Positions 55,887 to 64,000 of a DNA stretch of 64,000 nucleotides are shown here, piece after piece; positions within the stretch are counted from its first letter, which is position 1; every line of letters starts with the position of its first letter. The notes under the pieces are model-generated. The model did not search any database, had not been told where the DNA came from, and was given only the letters and a program-made list of their open reading frames with translations. This DNA comes from Collimonas arenae (lineage in GTDB: Bacteria > Pseudomonadota > Gammaproteobacteria > Burkholderiales > Burkholderiaceae_D): assembly GCF_001584165.1 (NCBI RefSeq), contig NZ_CP013233.1, forward strand, positions 3,852,620-3,916,619, given 5' to 3'. A program made the position numbers and the translations under genes.

Positions 55887-58800
55887 ATGGCAAATATCCC
55901 TCGTCCCTCGTGGCTTCCTCGTGCCATGCGCTGGGCAGGTATCACGGCAGCGGTGCTACTGGTTCTGGCAGTTATCAGCTGGTTCGCAGTCCCCCCTCTC
56001 GTCAAACACGTGGCCGAACAACAGGCCGAAGCGCAGATTGGCCGCAAGGTCAGCATCGGCAAGATCGGTTTTAATCCGTTCACGATCACCCTGACGGCGT
56101 CCGATGTCACGCTGTACGAACCCGACAAGACCACGCCGGCATTTTCTGCCAAGACGCTGCTGGTCAACGCTTCGTCGGCCTCGTTGTTTCGCCTGGCGCC
56201 GGTATTGAATGAAGTCCAGTTGGTCAGCCCGAACCTGCATATCGTGCGCACCAGTGCCGAAGGCATCGGGCGCTACAATTTTTCCGATGTCATCGACCGC
56301 ATCCTGGCGATGCCGAAGAGCGACAAGCCGGCCATGTTTTCGATCTCCAATATCCAGCTCGAAAACGGCACGATCAAGTTCGATGACAAGGTCACCAACA
56401 AGCTGGTCAATATCGAGGCACTGAATATCGGCCTGCCTTATGTGTCGAACTTCCCGAGCAAGGTCGACACCTTTGTCCAGCCACATCTGTCTGCCAAGAT
56501 CAACGGCACGCCGTTCGATCTGAAGGGTCGCAGCAAGCCGTTCGCCGGCAGCCAGGAAACCGCGCTCGCGATCGATATCGACAAACTCGATGTCGCCAGT
56601 TTCGTAGCGTTTTCACCAGTGGCGTTGCCGTTGAAAATCGAGAGTACAAAGCTCTCCACCAAACTCGACCTGAATTTTGTCCGCAACAAGGACAAACCCG
56701 AAATCGTCCTGTCGGGTGCGATCAACCTGGCCGACGTTGCGCTGGCCGACAAGAATGCTGCGCCGCTGCTGAAAGCGCAGGCGATCAATACGCAGATACA
56801 TCAGCTCAACGTCCTCGACGGCAGCGCCGCGCTGGATCAGATCGACATCCAGCAACCGGAAGTCTGGGGCAACCTGAATGCCGACGGCAGCCTCAACTGG
56901 GCTGCCTTGAGCACGCCTGCAGCCAAACAGGATATCGTCAAGGACGCGCCGAAAAAGCCGGCAAGCACAGGCCCCGCGCCGGCCATGACGCTGGCCAAGC
57001 TGAGCATCCACAACGGCACGGTCAACTGGCTCGACGCCGCCAATGCAACGCCGGCACTGAACCTGCAAGTCAAGAACGTCGCGCTGGATGCCAGCCAACT
57101 GTCGATGGCTGCCAATGCCAAACCGGCGACCATCAAACTCTCAACCGGCAGCGACGGCGACCAGCACATCCAGTTCATCGGCCAGATCACTCCAGCCAAG
57201 GGCGCAGTCGCCGGCAAGGCCAGCATCGATGCCTTGTCGCTTGCGCAGTACCAACCTTATATCAACCGCTCGCTGGCGGCTGTGCTGTCCGGCAAGCTAT
57301 CGCTCGAAACCCTGCTCGCCATCAGCGACGGCCGGATCCAGCTGCATCAGCTCGGGATTGACGTCAACGACCTCAAGGTCGCCGCCAAATCGAATGCCGG
57401 CGGCAGCATCGGCGTCAAGAAAATCAGCCTGGAAAACGGCAGCGTCGATACTGAAGCCCACACCTTCAACGCCAATGCGTTACGCGTGGCCGGCATCCAG
57501 GGCGATGTCCGGCGCGATGCCCAGGGCAGGCTCAACGTCCAGCAATTCGTCGCTACCGGCGCTGCGCCAAAAGCGGCTGTGGCGGCTGCACCGGCCAAGA
57601 AAGCCGGACCGGATTGGGTAGCCAACATCAATCAGTTCGCGATCACCGACAGCGCCATCGCCTATCTCGACGATTCCGTGAAGCCGGCGGTCAAGCTGCG
57701 TGCCGACGGCTTGAACCTGACGGCAGACAATGTCTCCAGCAAGCTCGACAAGCCGATCAAGATCAGCCTGCGCAGCCAGATCAACAAAAGCGGAAAGCTA
57801 TCGGTCGACGGCAACATCGCTGCACAAATGAAATCGCTCGACCTCGCCATCGATGCGCAGAACCTGCCGGTGCCGGCGCTGCAACCCTACTTCACCGACT
57901 ACCTGAACGTGACGCTGACTTCCGGCCTGGCCAGCACCAAAGGCAAACTGACGCTGGTGCCGCCTAGCGGCCGCCAGGAGCTGGCCACCACTTATGACGG
58001 CATGCTGCGCCTGGCGAATTTCCGGGTGTTGGACAAGGAAAATTCTGCAGATTTCCTCAAATGGAAACTGCTTGATGTCAGTGGCATCAACGCCAGCATC
58101 GGCGGCCCTCGGCAACATGTGACGCTGGCAAAAATCGCGCTGAACGATTTCTATGCACGGATCATCCTGTCCGACAAGGCCAAACTCAACCTGCAGGATA
58201 TTGTCGTCTCGAAGGATGCCCCACCCGGTGCACCGACGCCGTCCCTGACTTCCGCCGAGGCAGGTGAAGGCATGGGCCAGGGCACGCAAAAAGTCACCAA
58301 GCCAACTACCGAGGGCACGGTTACGGTAGCCCCCATCGCTGTTGCCCCGCCAAAGGAAAATGCGCCGGTAATCAAGATTGGCCAGGTGGTGATCAAGGGC
58401 GGCAACATCAACTACACCGACAACTTCGTCAAGCCGAACTATACCGCCAACATGACCGGCATGAACGGTACGGTCGGCGCGATCGCATCCGACAAGCCGG
58501 CGCCGGCGCCGATCGACCTCAACGGCAAGATCGACAACGATGCGCCGGTCGCGATTTCCGGCTCTCTCAATCCGTTGTTCAAGCCGATGTTCCTCGACAT
58601 CAAGGCCAGCGCCAACGGCGTTGAGCTGCCGCGCCTGACCCCCTATGCGGCCAAATATGCCGGCTATGCAATCGAGAAAGGTAAGCTGTCGATGGACGTC
58701 AGCTATCACATTGAGAACGACAAGCTGGTCGCAGAAAACAATGTGCGCATCGACCAGCTCACCTTCGGCGACAAGATCGACAGTCCAACCGCCACCAAGC

Positions 58801-59561
58801 TGCCGGTGCTGCTGGCAGTGGCGCTGCTGAAAGACCGCAACGGCCAGATCAACATCAACCTGCCGATTTCCGGCACCTTGTCGGACCCGCAATTTTCGAT
58901 CGGCGGCATCATTGTCCGTATCTTCGTCAACCTGATCGTCAAGGCTGTCACATCCCCGTTCGCGCTGATCAGTTCCGCCTTCGGCGGCAGCGGCGGTGAT
59001 GAACTCGGCTACGCTGAATTTGCGCCCGGTTCGGCAACGCTGACTGCCGCAACACAAGGCAAGCTCGATACGATCGCCAAAGCATTGAAAGACCGCCCCG
59101 CATTGAAGCTGGATCTGATCGGCCGTGTCGACCCGGTCACAGACACCGATGGCGTACGCCAGCAAATCCTGAACCGCAAGCTGAAAGCGTTGAAACTCAA
59201 GGACTCGGTCAATCAAAGCGACGATGCGCAATCTGACGACGTCGCCCTGACCGACGCCGACAAGGAAAAATACATGGGTAAAGTGTACGGTTCCGAAAAA
59301 TTCGACAAGCCTCGCAACGCCATCGGCTTCGCCAAGTCCCTGCCAACGCCGGAAATGGAAAAATTGATCGTCGCCAATACTCAGGTGACCCAGGACGCCT
59401 TAAGCGCCTTGGCAACCCGCCGCGCCGAAGCCGTCCGCTCCTATCTCGAAACCAAAGGCCAGATCCCGCTGGAACGGATTTTCCTGATCGCGCCGAAACT
59501 GACCGCCGACGGCATCAAGGATAAAGGACAGCCGAATCGCGTCGATTTCGCACTGAAATAA
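55887..59561 (+). CDS. DUF748 / AsmA-like envelope protein with C-terminal OmpA-like region
   Basis: 1224 residues. One N-terminal membrane segment (~15-35, ITAAVLLVLAVISWFAVPPLV) anchors a large periplasmic part with repeated AsmA-like elements (IGKIGFNPFTITLTASDVTL at the start, later LSMDVSYHIENDKLVAENNV). Near residue 1030 LGYAEFAPGSATLTAATQGK begins a segment like an OmpA-type domain, ending with RRAEAVRSYLETKGQIPLERIFLIAP. AsmA-type proteins form long hydrophobic grooves that move phospholipids between membranes. That role is inferred for this family member, not shown here. Confidence 0.85.
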   Translation: MANIPRPSWLPRAMRWAGITAAVLLVLAVISWFAVPPLVKHVAEQQAEAQIGRKVSIGKIGFNPFTITLTASDVTLYEPDKTTPAFSAKTLLVNASSASLFRLAPVLNEVQLVSPNLHIVRTSAEGIGRYNFSDVIDRILAMPKSDKPAMFSISNIQLENGTIKFDDKVTNKLVNIEALNIGLPYVSNFPSKVDTFVQPHLSAKINGTPFDLKGRSKPFAGSQETALAIDIDKLDVASFVAFSPVALPLKIESTKLSTKLDLNFVRNKDKPEIVLSGAINLADVALADKNAAPLLKAQAINTQIHQLNVLDGSAALDQIDIQQPEVWGNLNADGSLNWAALSTPAAKQDIVKDAPKKPASTGPAPAMTLAKLSIHNGTVNWLDAANATPALNLQVKNVALDASQLSMAANAKPATIKLSTGSDGDQHIQFIGQITPAKGAVAGKASIDALSLAQYQPYINRSLAAVLSGKLSLETLLAISDGRIQLHQLGIDVNDLKVAAKSNAGGSIGVKKISLENGSVDTEAHTFNANALRVAGIQGDVRRDAQGRLNVQQFVATGAAPKAAVAAAPAKKAGPDWVANINQFAITDSAIAYLDDSVKPAVKLRADGLNLTADNVSSKLDKPIKISLRSQINKSGKLSVDGNIAAQMKSLDLAIDAQNLPVPALQPYFTDYLNVTLTSGLASTKGKLTLVPPSGRQELATTYDGMLRLANFRVLDKENSADFLKWKLLDVSGINASIGGPRQHVTLAKIALNDFYARIILSDKAKLNLQDIVVSKDAPPGAPTPSLTSAEAGEGMGQGTQKVTKPTTEGTVTVAPIAVAPPKENAPVIKIGQVVIKGGNINYTDNFVKPNYTANMTGMNGTVGAIASDKPAPAPIDLNGKIDNDAPVAISGSLNPLFKPMFLDIKASANGVELPRLTPYAAKYAGYAIEKGKLSMDVSYHIENDKLVAENNVRIDQLTFGDKIDSPTATKLPVLLAVALLKDRNGQININLPISGTLSDPQFSIGGIIVRIFVNLIVKAVTSPFALISSAFGGSGGDELGYAEFAPGSATLTAATQGKLDTIAKALKDRPALKLDLIGRVDPVTDTDGVRQQILNRKLKALKLKDSVNQSDDAQSDDVALTDADKEKYMGKVYGSEKFDKPRNAIGFAKSLPTPEMEKLIVANTQVTQDALSALATRRAEAVRSYLETKGQIPLERIFLIAPKLTADGIKDKGQPNRVDFALK

Positions 59562-59596
59562 GCGCAAGCCGCCGGTCTTTCAATACCGGCAACGTC

Positions 59597-59626
59597 CTGA
59601 CAGGCAGGCCCCAAGTGCGTTACAAT
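59597..59626 (+). promoter_or_regulatory. ssrA promoter
   Basis: CTGACA (59597-59602), an 18-base spacer, and TACAAT (59621-59626) fit a sigma-70 promoter. Initiation would fall near 59633, a few bases before the mature 5' end of tmRNA at 59639, leaving a short leader for RNase P. Confidence 0.65.
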
Positions 59627-59638
59627 AGCAATCTGCTT

Positions 59639-60001
59639 GGGGGCGACCTGGTTTCGACGTGGGTTACAAAGCAGCGCAGGGCATACCGAGGACCGACTAC
59701 CTCGTAAATACAATCGGAATAGATCTAACTGCAAACGATAACTCGTACGCACTAGCCGCTTAATAACCGGTTAGCTCTACACCATCTCGTCCCTGGGGTG
59801 GGCTGGTAAAACAGCAGTAGAGTCATTTACAGGGAATCGCTTTTAGTCGGGTTACCTGGCTAACAGTTAAATTTAGGTGACTCGCCTGAACGAAGCGTGT
59901 GCGTCCGCGTCGGCTGGGTTAAATCAAATGACAGCACTAAGTATGTAGAACTGTCTGTAGAGGACTTGCGGACGCGGGTTCGATTCCCGCCGCCTCCACC
60001 A
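59639..60001 (+). ncRNA. ssrA: tmRNA (SsrA)
   Basis: One-piece tmRNA of 363 nt that rescues stalled ribosomes with SmpB. The tRNA-like part is formed by GGGGGCG (59639-59645) pairing with CGCCTCC (59991-59997) before A-CCA (59998-60001). The T arm GCGGGTTCGATTCCCGC and the conserved GACCTGGTTTCGACG 5' segment are visible, with CCA encoded. The open frame resumes at GCA 59731 and encodes the tag ANDNSYALAA, ending at tandem TAA codons (59761-59766). Intact ends and promoter indicate a functional gene. Confidence 0.97.
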
Positions 60002-60011
60002 CCAATACAAA

Positions 60012-60037
60012 AAGGTCACCCGAAGGGTGGCCTTTTT
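60012..60037 (+). terminator. rho-independent terminator of ssrA
   Basis: AAGGTCACCC / GGGTGGCCTT stem (one mismatch) with a GAA loop and a run of T, ten bases after the tmRNA 3' end. Confidence 0.9.
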
Positions 60038-60046
60038 TATTGGTAT

Positions 60047-60157
60047 CGATGCCTCGGAGAATCGAATCCGCGTCCGGCACGGACGCGGGGCGAAGACAGG
60101 GTTTCGGCAAGCATGCTTGCCGCTATCTGAGCGGTTTTCGCCTACCAGCGAAAACCC
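60047..60157. repeat. T-arm-like remnant and palindromes after ssrA
   Basis: On the minus strand, 60052-60081 reads GGACGCGGATTCGATTCTCC, matching the tmRNA T arm GGACGCGGGTTCGATTCCC with two differences. It is flanked by three palindromes: CCGCGTCC/GGACGCGG (60068-60088), GGCAAGCATGCTTGCC (60107-60122) and GGTTTTCGC/GCGAAAACC (60132-60155). No complete RNA gene can be folded from it. Confidence 0.5.
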
Positions 60158-60218
60158 CGGAGATTCCGCCACCGCCAACACATTGATCGACGGCCTTTAG
60201 CCACATACAAGAAAATTC

Positions 60219-60254
60219 TTGATTTATTCAATATTTCAACTATTATTGAAATAT
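60219..60254 (+). promoter_or_regulatory. arsR promoter with overlapping ArsR operator
   Basis: TTGATT (60219-60224), 16 bases, and TATTAT (60241-60246) form a promoter. A 9-base inverted repeat ATATTTCAA (60231-60239) / TTGAAATAT (60246-60254) straddles the -10 box and runs into the arsR start codon. This matches the usual ArsR-family operator, so ArsR without arsenite would block RNA polymerase. Confidence 0.75.
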
Positions 60255-60594
60255 GAAAACAAATTCAGCCGTAGCCGCCCTTGCGGCACTTGCCCAGGAC
60301 TCGCGCCTGGCGATCTTTCGCGCCCTAGTGCAAGCCGGGCCTGCCGGCTTGTCCGCTGGCAAGGTCAGCGAAGCCGTCGGGATATCTCCATCGTCGTTAT
60401 CGTTTCACATGAAGGAGCTGACGCACGCCGACATGGTGACGTTTCGCAATGAAGGGCGATTCGTCATTTACTCGGCAAACTTTGTCACCATGAACGGCCT
60501 GCTCGGCTTTCTGACCGAGAACTGCTGCGGCGGCAATCCCTGCACACCCGTCTGCCTTCCTGCTTGCTCAACATCGGAAGATTCGGCGTCATGA
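60253..60594 (+). CDS. arsR: arsenite-responsive ArsR-family repressor
   Basis: A 113-residue winged-helix repressor. The HTH lies at ~38-58 (SEAVGISPSSLSFHMKEL). The metalloid site appears to be C-terminal: C91-C92 and C97, with further cysteines at 101 and 105 (ENCCGGNPCTPVC). This resembles the CC-x(n)-C arrangement of the Acidithiobacillus ArsR type rather than the ELCVCDL site of plasmid R773 ArsR. The ATG is inside the operator and very near the predicted transcription start, with no ribosome-binding site, so the mRNA may be leaderless. It overlaps the next gene by ATGA. Confidence 0.93.
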   Translation: MKTNSAVAALAALAQDSRLAIFRALVQAGPAGLSAGKVSEAVGISPSSLSFHMKELTHADMVTFRNEGRFVIYSANFVTMNGLLGFLTENCCGGNPCTPVCLPACSTSEDSAS

Positions 60595-61682
60595 AGCGTG
60601 CGCATGCGGCTGGCCGTGCAGACGACCCGTCAAATGCCGATAGACATGCAACAAGCGGCTCCATGAATCTGTTTGAACGGTATCTGACCGTTTGGGTGGC
60701 GCTTTGCATCGTCATCGGGGTTTTGCTTGGGCAGCTCTTTCCTGTCGAGGTGCAAGCGATAGGCTCGCTGGAAATCGCCAAGGTCAATCTGCCGGTCGGC
60801 GGACTGATCTGGGTGATGATCATTCCTATGCTGCTCAAGATCGATTTCTCCGCCTGGAACCAGGTCAAGGGACATGTGCGCGGCATCGGCGTTACCTTGT
60901 TCATCAACTGGGCGGTCAAACCTTTTTCAATGGCATTGCTTGCCTGGGTATTCATTCGTCATTGGTTTGCGCCCTATCTGCCGGCTGATCAGCTCGATTC
61001 CTACGTGGCTGGCCTGATCCTGCTGGCCGCCGCGCCGTGCACGGCAATGGTGTTTGTGTGGAGCCGGCTAACGGGCGGTGATCCCTACTTCACGCTGTCG
61101 CAAGTTGCGATGAATGATCTGATCATGGTGTTTGCATTTGCACCACTGGTAGCTCTCTTGCTTGGCGTATCCAGCATTACCGTGCCGTGGGCGACGCTGC
61201 TGACATCGGTGATGCTGTATATTGTGGCGCCGGTGCTCATCGCTCAGTTCTGGCGCAGATCCCTGCTACGCCACGGCCAGGCCAGTTTCGATACGCTAAT
61301 GGCGCGCATCCAGCCCTGGTCGATTGCGGCGCTGTTGCTGACTCTGATACTACTGTTTGCATTCCAGGGCAATGCAATCATCGAACAGCCGCTGGTCATC
61401 GCGTTACTGGCGATCCCGATCCTGATACAAGTCTTCTTCAATTCCGCGCTGGCTTACTGGCTCAACAAGATTGTCGGAGAAAAGCACGCCGTCGCTTGCC
61501 CTTCAGCACTGATCGGCGCCTCTAACTTCTTCGAGCTGGCGGTAGCTGCAGCGATCAGCTTGTTTGGATTCAAATCCGGTGCCGCGTTGGCTACCGTCGT
61601 CGGGGTATTGATCGAAGTCCCGGTCATGCTGCTCATTGTGGGTATCGTGAATCGCACCCAGGGTTGGTACGAAGGACGTTGA
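60591..61682 (+). CDS. acr3: arsenite efflux transporter, ACR3 family
   Basis: A 363-residue inner-membrane exporter with ten membrane segments, beginning MNLFERYLTVWVALCIVIGV after a ~24-residue hydrophilic lead. The conserved ACR3 segment LLAAAPCTAMVFVWSRLTGG contains the essential cysteine in TM4. The start at 60591 (ATGA overlap with the arsR stop) fits translational coupling; ATG 60663 is the alternative. It pumps As(III) out of the cell. Confidence 0.94.
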   Translation: MKRAHAAGRADDPSNADRHATSGSMNLFERYLTVWVALCIVIGVLLGQLFPVEVQAIGSLEIAKVNLPVGGLIWVMIIPMLLKIDFSAWNQVKGHVRGIGVTLFINWAVKPFSMALLAWVFIRHWFAPYLPADQLDSYVAGLILLAAAPCTAMVFVWSRLTGGDPYFTLSQVAMNDLIMVFAFAPLVALLLGVSSITVPWATLLTSVMLYIVAPVLIAQFWRRSLLRHGQASFDTLMARIQPWSIAALLLTLILLFAFQGNAIIEQPLVIALLAIPILIQVFFNSALAYWLNKIVGEKHAVACPSALIGASNFFELAVAAAISLFGFKSGAALATVVGVLIEVPVMLLIVGIVNRTQGWYEGR

Positions 61683-61726
61683 TACATGACCGGCAGGTTA
61701 GCCGCCGCTTTAACGAAAGTCGAACC

Positions 61727-62149
61727 ATGAACATTACGATTTATCACAACCCCGAATGCGGCACGTCTCGCAATACACTGGCCTTGATACGCAATACCGG
61801 TGTCGAGCCGGAAGTGATCGAATACTTGAAGCACCCACCGTCATTGGCAACGCTCGCCAAACTGATCGCCGACAGCGGCTTGACAGCACGAGAAGCCATT
61901 CGGCAAAAAGGAACACCCTACGCAGAACTTGGGCTGGATGCACCGGGCCTGACGGATAGGCAATTGCTGGAAGCCATGCTGGCCCATCCGATCCTGATCA
62001 ACCGGCCCTTTGTCGTCACGCCAGAAGGTACGCGCCTGTGCCGGCCATCCGAGCTGGTGCTGGATATCCTGTCATTGCCGCAAAAGGCTGCGTTTGCCAA
62101 GGAAGATGGCGAGGTGGTGATCAACACGGAGGGACAGCGTGTCAAATAA
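61727..62149 (+). CDS. arsC: arsenate reductase (glutaredoxin-dependent)
   Basis: A 140-residue ArsC of the E. coli type. The catalytic cysteine is C11 in [46 protein letters not shown] and the tail match the family. It reduces As(V) to As(III) for export by the ACR3 pump. It starts 44 bases after acr3 and overlaps arsH by 11 bases. Confidence 0.95.
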   Translation: MNITIYHNPECGTSRNTLALIRNTGVEPEVIEYLKHPPSLATLAKLIADSGLTAREAIRQKGTPYAELGLDAPGLTDRQLLEAMLAHPILINRPFVVTPEGTRLCRPSELVLDILSLPQKAAFAKEDGEVVINTEGQRVK

Positions 62150-62861
62150 TTTGCCTGATCTACCAAATATCGACGCCGACCTATTTCACACACCGTCTGC
62201 GGCAGATTTTGCCAACGTCGCACGCTCAACGCACGCGCCCCGCTTCCTGCTGCTGTATGGCTCCCTGCGTGAAAAATCTTATAGTCGCCTGCTGACGATG
62301 GAAGCGGCGCGTCTGTTGAAAGAAATGGGCGGGGAGGTCAGAATATTTGATCCGCACGGCTTGCCGCTGCCCGATGGAGAACCGGAACACCATCCCAAAG
62401 TCCTGGAGTTGAGAGACCTGGCGCAATGGGCCGAAGGCATGGTCTGGACCTCGCCCGAGCGGCATGGTGCCATGACCGGCATCATGAAGGCGCAGATCGA
62501 CTGGATTCCGCTATCCCTCGGTGCGGTACGGCCGACGCAAGGCAAAACACTGGCAGTGATGGAGGTATCCGGCGGATCGCAATCATTCAACGCGGTCAAT
62601 CAAATGCGTATTCTCGGCCGTTGGATGCGGATGATCACCATCCCCAACCAGTCGTCGGTTGCAAAGGCTTTTCTGGAATTTGATGATGCGGGCCGCATGA
62701 AACCGTCTTCCTACTACGAGCGCGTCGTTGACGTGATGGAGGAGCTGTTCAAATTCACCCTGCTTACACGCGACGTTTCTTCTTTCCTTGTAGATCGCTA
62801 CAGCGAACGCAAAGAAAGCGCGGAAGCATTAAGCAAGCGCGTCAATCAAAAAGTCATTTGA
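62139..62861 (+). CDS. arsH: arsenical resistance flavoprotein ArsH
   Basis: 240 residues with a flavodoxin-like NADPH:FMN reductase fold. The FMN phosphate loop is [13 protein letters not shown] (~38-50), and [20 protein letters not shown] and [17 protein letters not shown] are the ArsH hallmarks. ArsH oxidises trivalent organoarsenicals. The start is GTG 62139 (inside the arsC end). It closes the arsR-acr3-arsC-arsH operon. Confidence 0.95.
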   Translation: MSNNLPDLPNIDADLFHTPSAADFANVARSTHAPRFLLLYGSLREKSYSRLLTMEAARLLKEMGGEVRIFDPHGLPLPDGEPEHHPKVLELRDLAQWAEGMVWTSPERHGAMTGIMKAQIDWIPLSLGAVRPTQGKTLAVMEVSGGSQSFNAVNQMRILGRWMRMITIPNQSSVAKAFLEFDDAGRMKPSSYYERVVDVMEELFKFTLLTRDVSSFLVDRYSERKESAEALSKRVNQKVI

Positions 62862-62940
62862 GTTTGACTCATTCGACCGCCACGTATCTGCCTCGGGTTG
62901 CACGATCCGTTGCCATTCCACGCAATCAAGGGCAACTCTT

Positions 62941-63846
62941 TTATTGGTCGGCGGACGCCTTGATAAAATCGATGAACGCGCGCAACGGAGCTGGCACGAG
63001 GCGTCGTCCGGGATAGTAAAGAAACGGCCCCGAAAAGCGCGGCCACCACGATTCGAGTACAGGTTCAAGTGCGCCGCTATCAAGATGGGGACGCAGCCAG
63101 TCCTCGAAGAGATAAACAATACCGCTGCCGCCGATCGCCGCTTCAACGGCGAGATCCGCGCCGCCGCCAGCCTGTACGATCAGCGGCCCGGTCGGATCAA
63201 CGCGCAATACCTCTCCCTTCCGCTCAAACTCCCACGCCGGCATTGATCCGCTGGAAAAGCGGCCGCGCAGACAAGCATGGTCGAGCAGTTCGCGAGGGTG
63301 TTTCGGTCGGCCACGCCGATCAAGGTAAGCGCTGGACGCGGCGGTGGCAAAACGCTGGACACGCGGTCCGATCGGCACCGCGATCATGTCTTGCTCCAGC
63401 CTTTCATCGTAGCGAATGCCGGCGTCGCATCCGGCCGCGATGACGTCAACGAAACTGTCTTCGGCGATGATATCTAGCTGAATGTCGGGATAGGCGGCGA
63501 GAAACGGCGGTACGATGCTGCCCAACACCAGCCGCGCGGCACTGACCGGCACATTCAGACGCAAGGTGCCGGCTGGCCTGTCGCGAAAACCGTTCACCAC
63601 GTCCAGTGCTGCCTCCATCTCGCTCAACGCCGGGCTGAGCCGCGCCAGCAAACCCTCGCCGGCTTCGGTCGGCACGACGCTGCGCGTGGTGCGATTGAAC
63701 AGCCTCACACCAAGCTGCGCCTCTAGGCGCCGCACCGCCTCGCTGAGCGCGGATGCACTGCCTCCGCTTGCGCGCGCGCCGTCACGAAAGCCTTTGGCAC
63801 GCGCCACCACGACAAAGGCGTTGAGATCCCCCAGATCAACCTTCAT
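62941..63846 (-). CDS. LysR-family transcriptional regulator
   Basis: 301 residues. The N-terminal winged helix MKVDLGDLNAFVVVARAKGF continues with SGGSASALSEAVRRLEAQLG and VRLFNRTTRSVVPTEAG (HTH ~18-40), followed by a substrate-binding domain with RLNVPVSAARLVLG and GIRYDERLEQDMIAVPIG. A GAGGGG ribosome-binding site lies just upstream of ATG 63846; the frame is open 11 codons further. It is divergent from the gene starting at 63961, which it probably regulates. Confidence 0.93.
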   Translation of the reverse strand: MKVDLGDLNAFVVVARAKGFRDGARASGGSASALSEAVRRLEAQLGVRLFNRTTRSVVPTEAGEGLLARLSPALSEMEAALDVVNGFRDRPAGTLRLNVPVSAARLVLGSIVPPFLAAYPDIQLDIIAEDSFVDVIAAGCDAGIRYDERLEQDMIAVPIGPRVQRFATAASSAYLDRRGRPKHPRELLDHACLRGRFSSGSMPAWEFERKGEVLRVDPTGPLIVQAGGGADLAVEAAIGGSGIVYLFEDWLRPHLDSGALEPVLESWWPRFSGPFLYYPGRRLVPAPLRAFIDFIKASADQ

Positions 63847-63960
63847 TTGTTCGCCCCTCAACTGTTCGAAAATCAGCACAACCCGTATTGATTGTAGCCA
63901 ATTATCGTGTAAGTGGAAAACGCCTACTATGAATCATCTTTCATTTACAGGAACTGAATC

Positions 63961-64000
63961 ATGTCTCATATCGAACAATCCGGCAGCTTCGCACTGGGCA
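63961..64000 (+). CDS. start of a gene cut by the window end (possibly an oxidoreductase)
   Basis: The first 13 codons (MSHIEQSGSFALG) follow a CAGGAACTGAATC leader. GSFALG would fit the N-terminus of an aldo/keto reductase, a common partner of a divergent LysR gene, but too little is visible to name it. Confidence 0.4.
   Translation, partial: MSHIEQSGSFALG

Noticed and set aside
59897-60181. Frames with an ESNPRP-type peptide on both strands around ssrA
   Set aside because: They are translations of tRNA-like T-arm sequence, a familiar artefact of tmRNA and tRNA genes.

Overview
The window looks like a chromosomal segment of a betaproteobacterium of the Burkholderiales, most likely an Oxalobacteraceae member of the Collimonas/Herbaspirillum/Janthinobacterium type. 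The genus is not settled. The evidence is the conserved block gyrA-serC-pheA-hisC-tyrA-aroA-cmk-rpsA-ihfB-lapA-lapB with ompA-ubiG-gph on its other side, the one-piece tmRNA, and CIRCE-controlled groESL.

Layout. 1-4060: the end of an alpha/beta-hydrolase gene, then a relatively AT-rich island of six small same-strand genes (secreted cysteine-rich protein, unknown soluble protein, small membrane protein, pentapeptide-repeat protein, SUKH-like protein, DUF6572-like protein). Each is followed by a copy of a palindromic repeat family, giving a cassette-like layout. 4060-9930: groES-groEL behind a promoter with a CIRCE operator, REP-like hairpins, and the methionine importer metN-metI-metQ. 9955-21530: a 9.9-kb gene on the minus strand for a 3296-residue trimeric autotransporter adhesin, about three quarters of which is a Ser/Thr/Leu/Gly coiled-coil stalk, with about 1.6 kb of AT-rich DNA upstream. 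21590-29042: rbgA and a histone-deacetylase-like gene on the minus strand, then the plus-strand operon moxR / DUF58 / tgpA-type transglutaminase / mltB. 29186-32799: yaeQ, a DUF1415 gene, a small HTH gene, cysM, and a ComEA-like helix-hairpin-helix gene.

32888-52119: a long minus-strand run joining DNA topology (gyrA), serine and aromatic biosynthesis (serC, pheA, hisC, tyrA, aroA), a SWIM/SNF2 helicase, cmk, rpsA, ihfB, lapA-lapB, ugd and hldE1 (envelope sugar precursors and LPS control). aroA is split by an apparent one-base deletion in a run of C. 52473-59561: two OmpA paralogues, ubiG, gph and a 1224-residue DUF748/AsmA-like envelope protein on the plus strand. 59639-60001: ssrA (tmRNA). 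60253-62861: the arsenic resistance operon arsR-acr3-arsC-arsH. The window ends with a LysR regulator divergent from a truncated gene.

Best candidates for follow-up: the cassette-like gene/repeat array at 0.6-4.06 kb, the heptad/hendecad low-complexity adhesin stalk, the aroA frameshift, the probably leaderless arsR with its operator over the start codon, and the T-arm-like remnant beside the tmRNA. All family names come from recognising motifs by eye; no database search was run.
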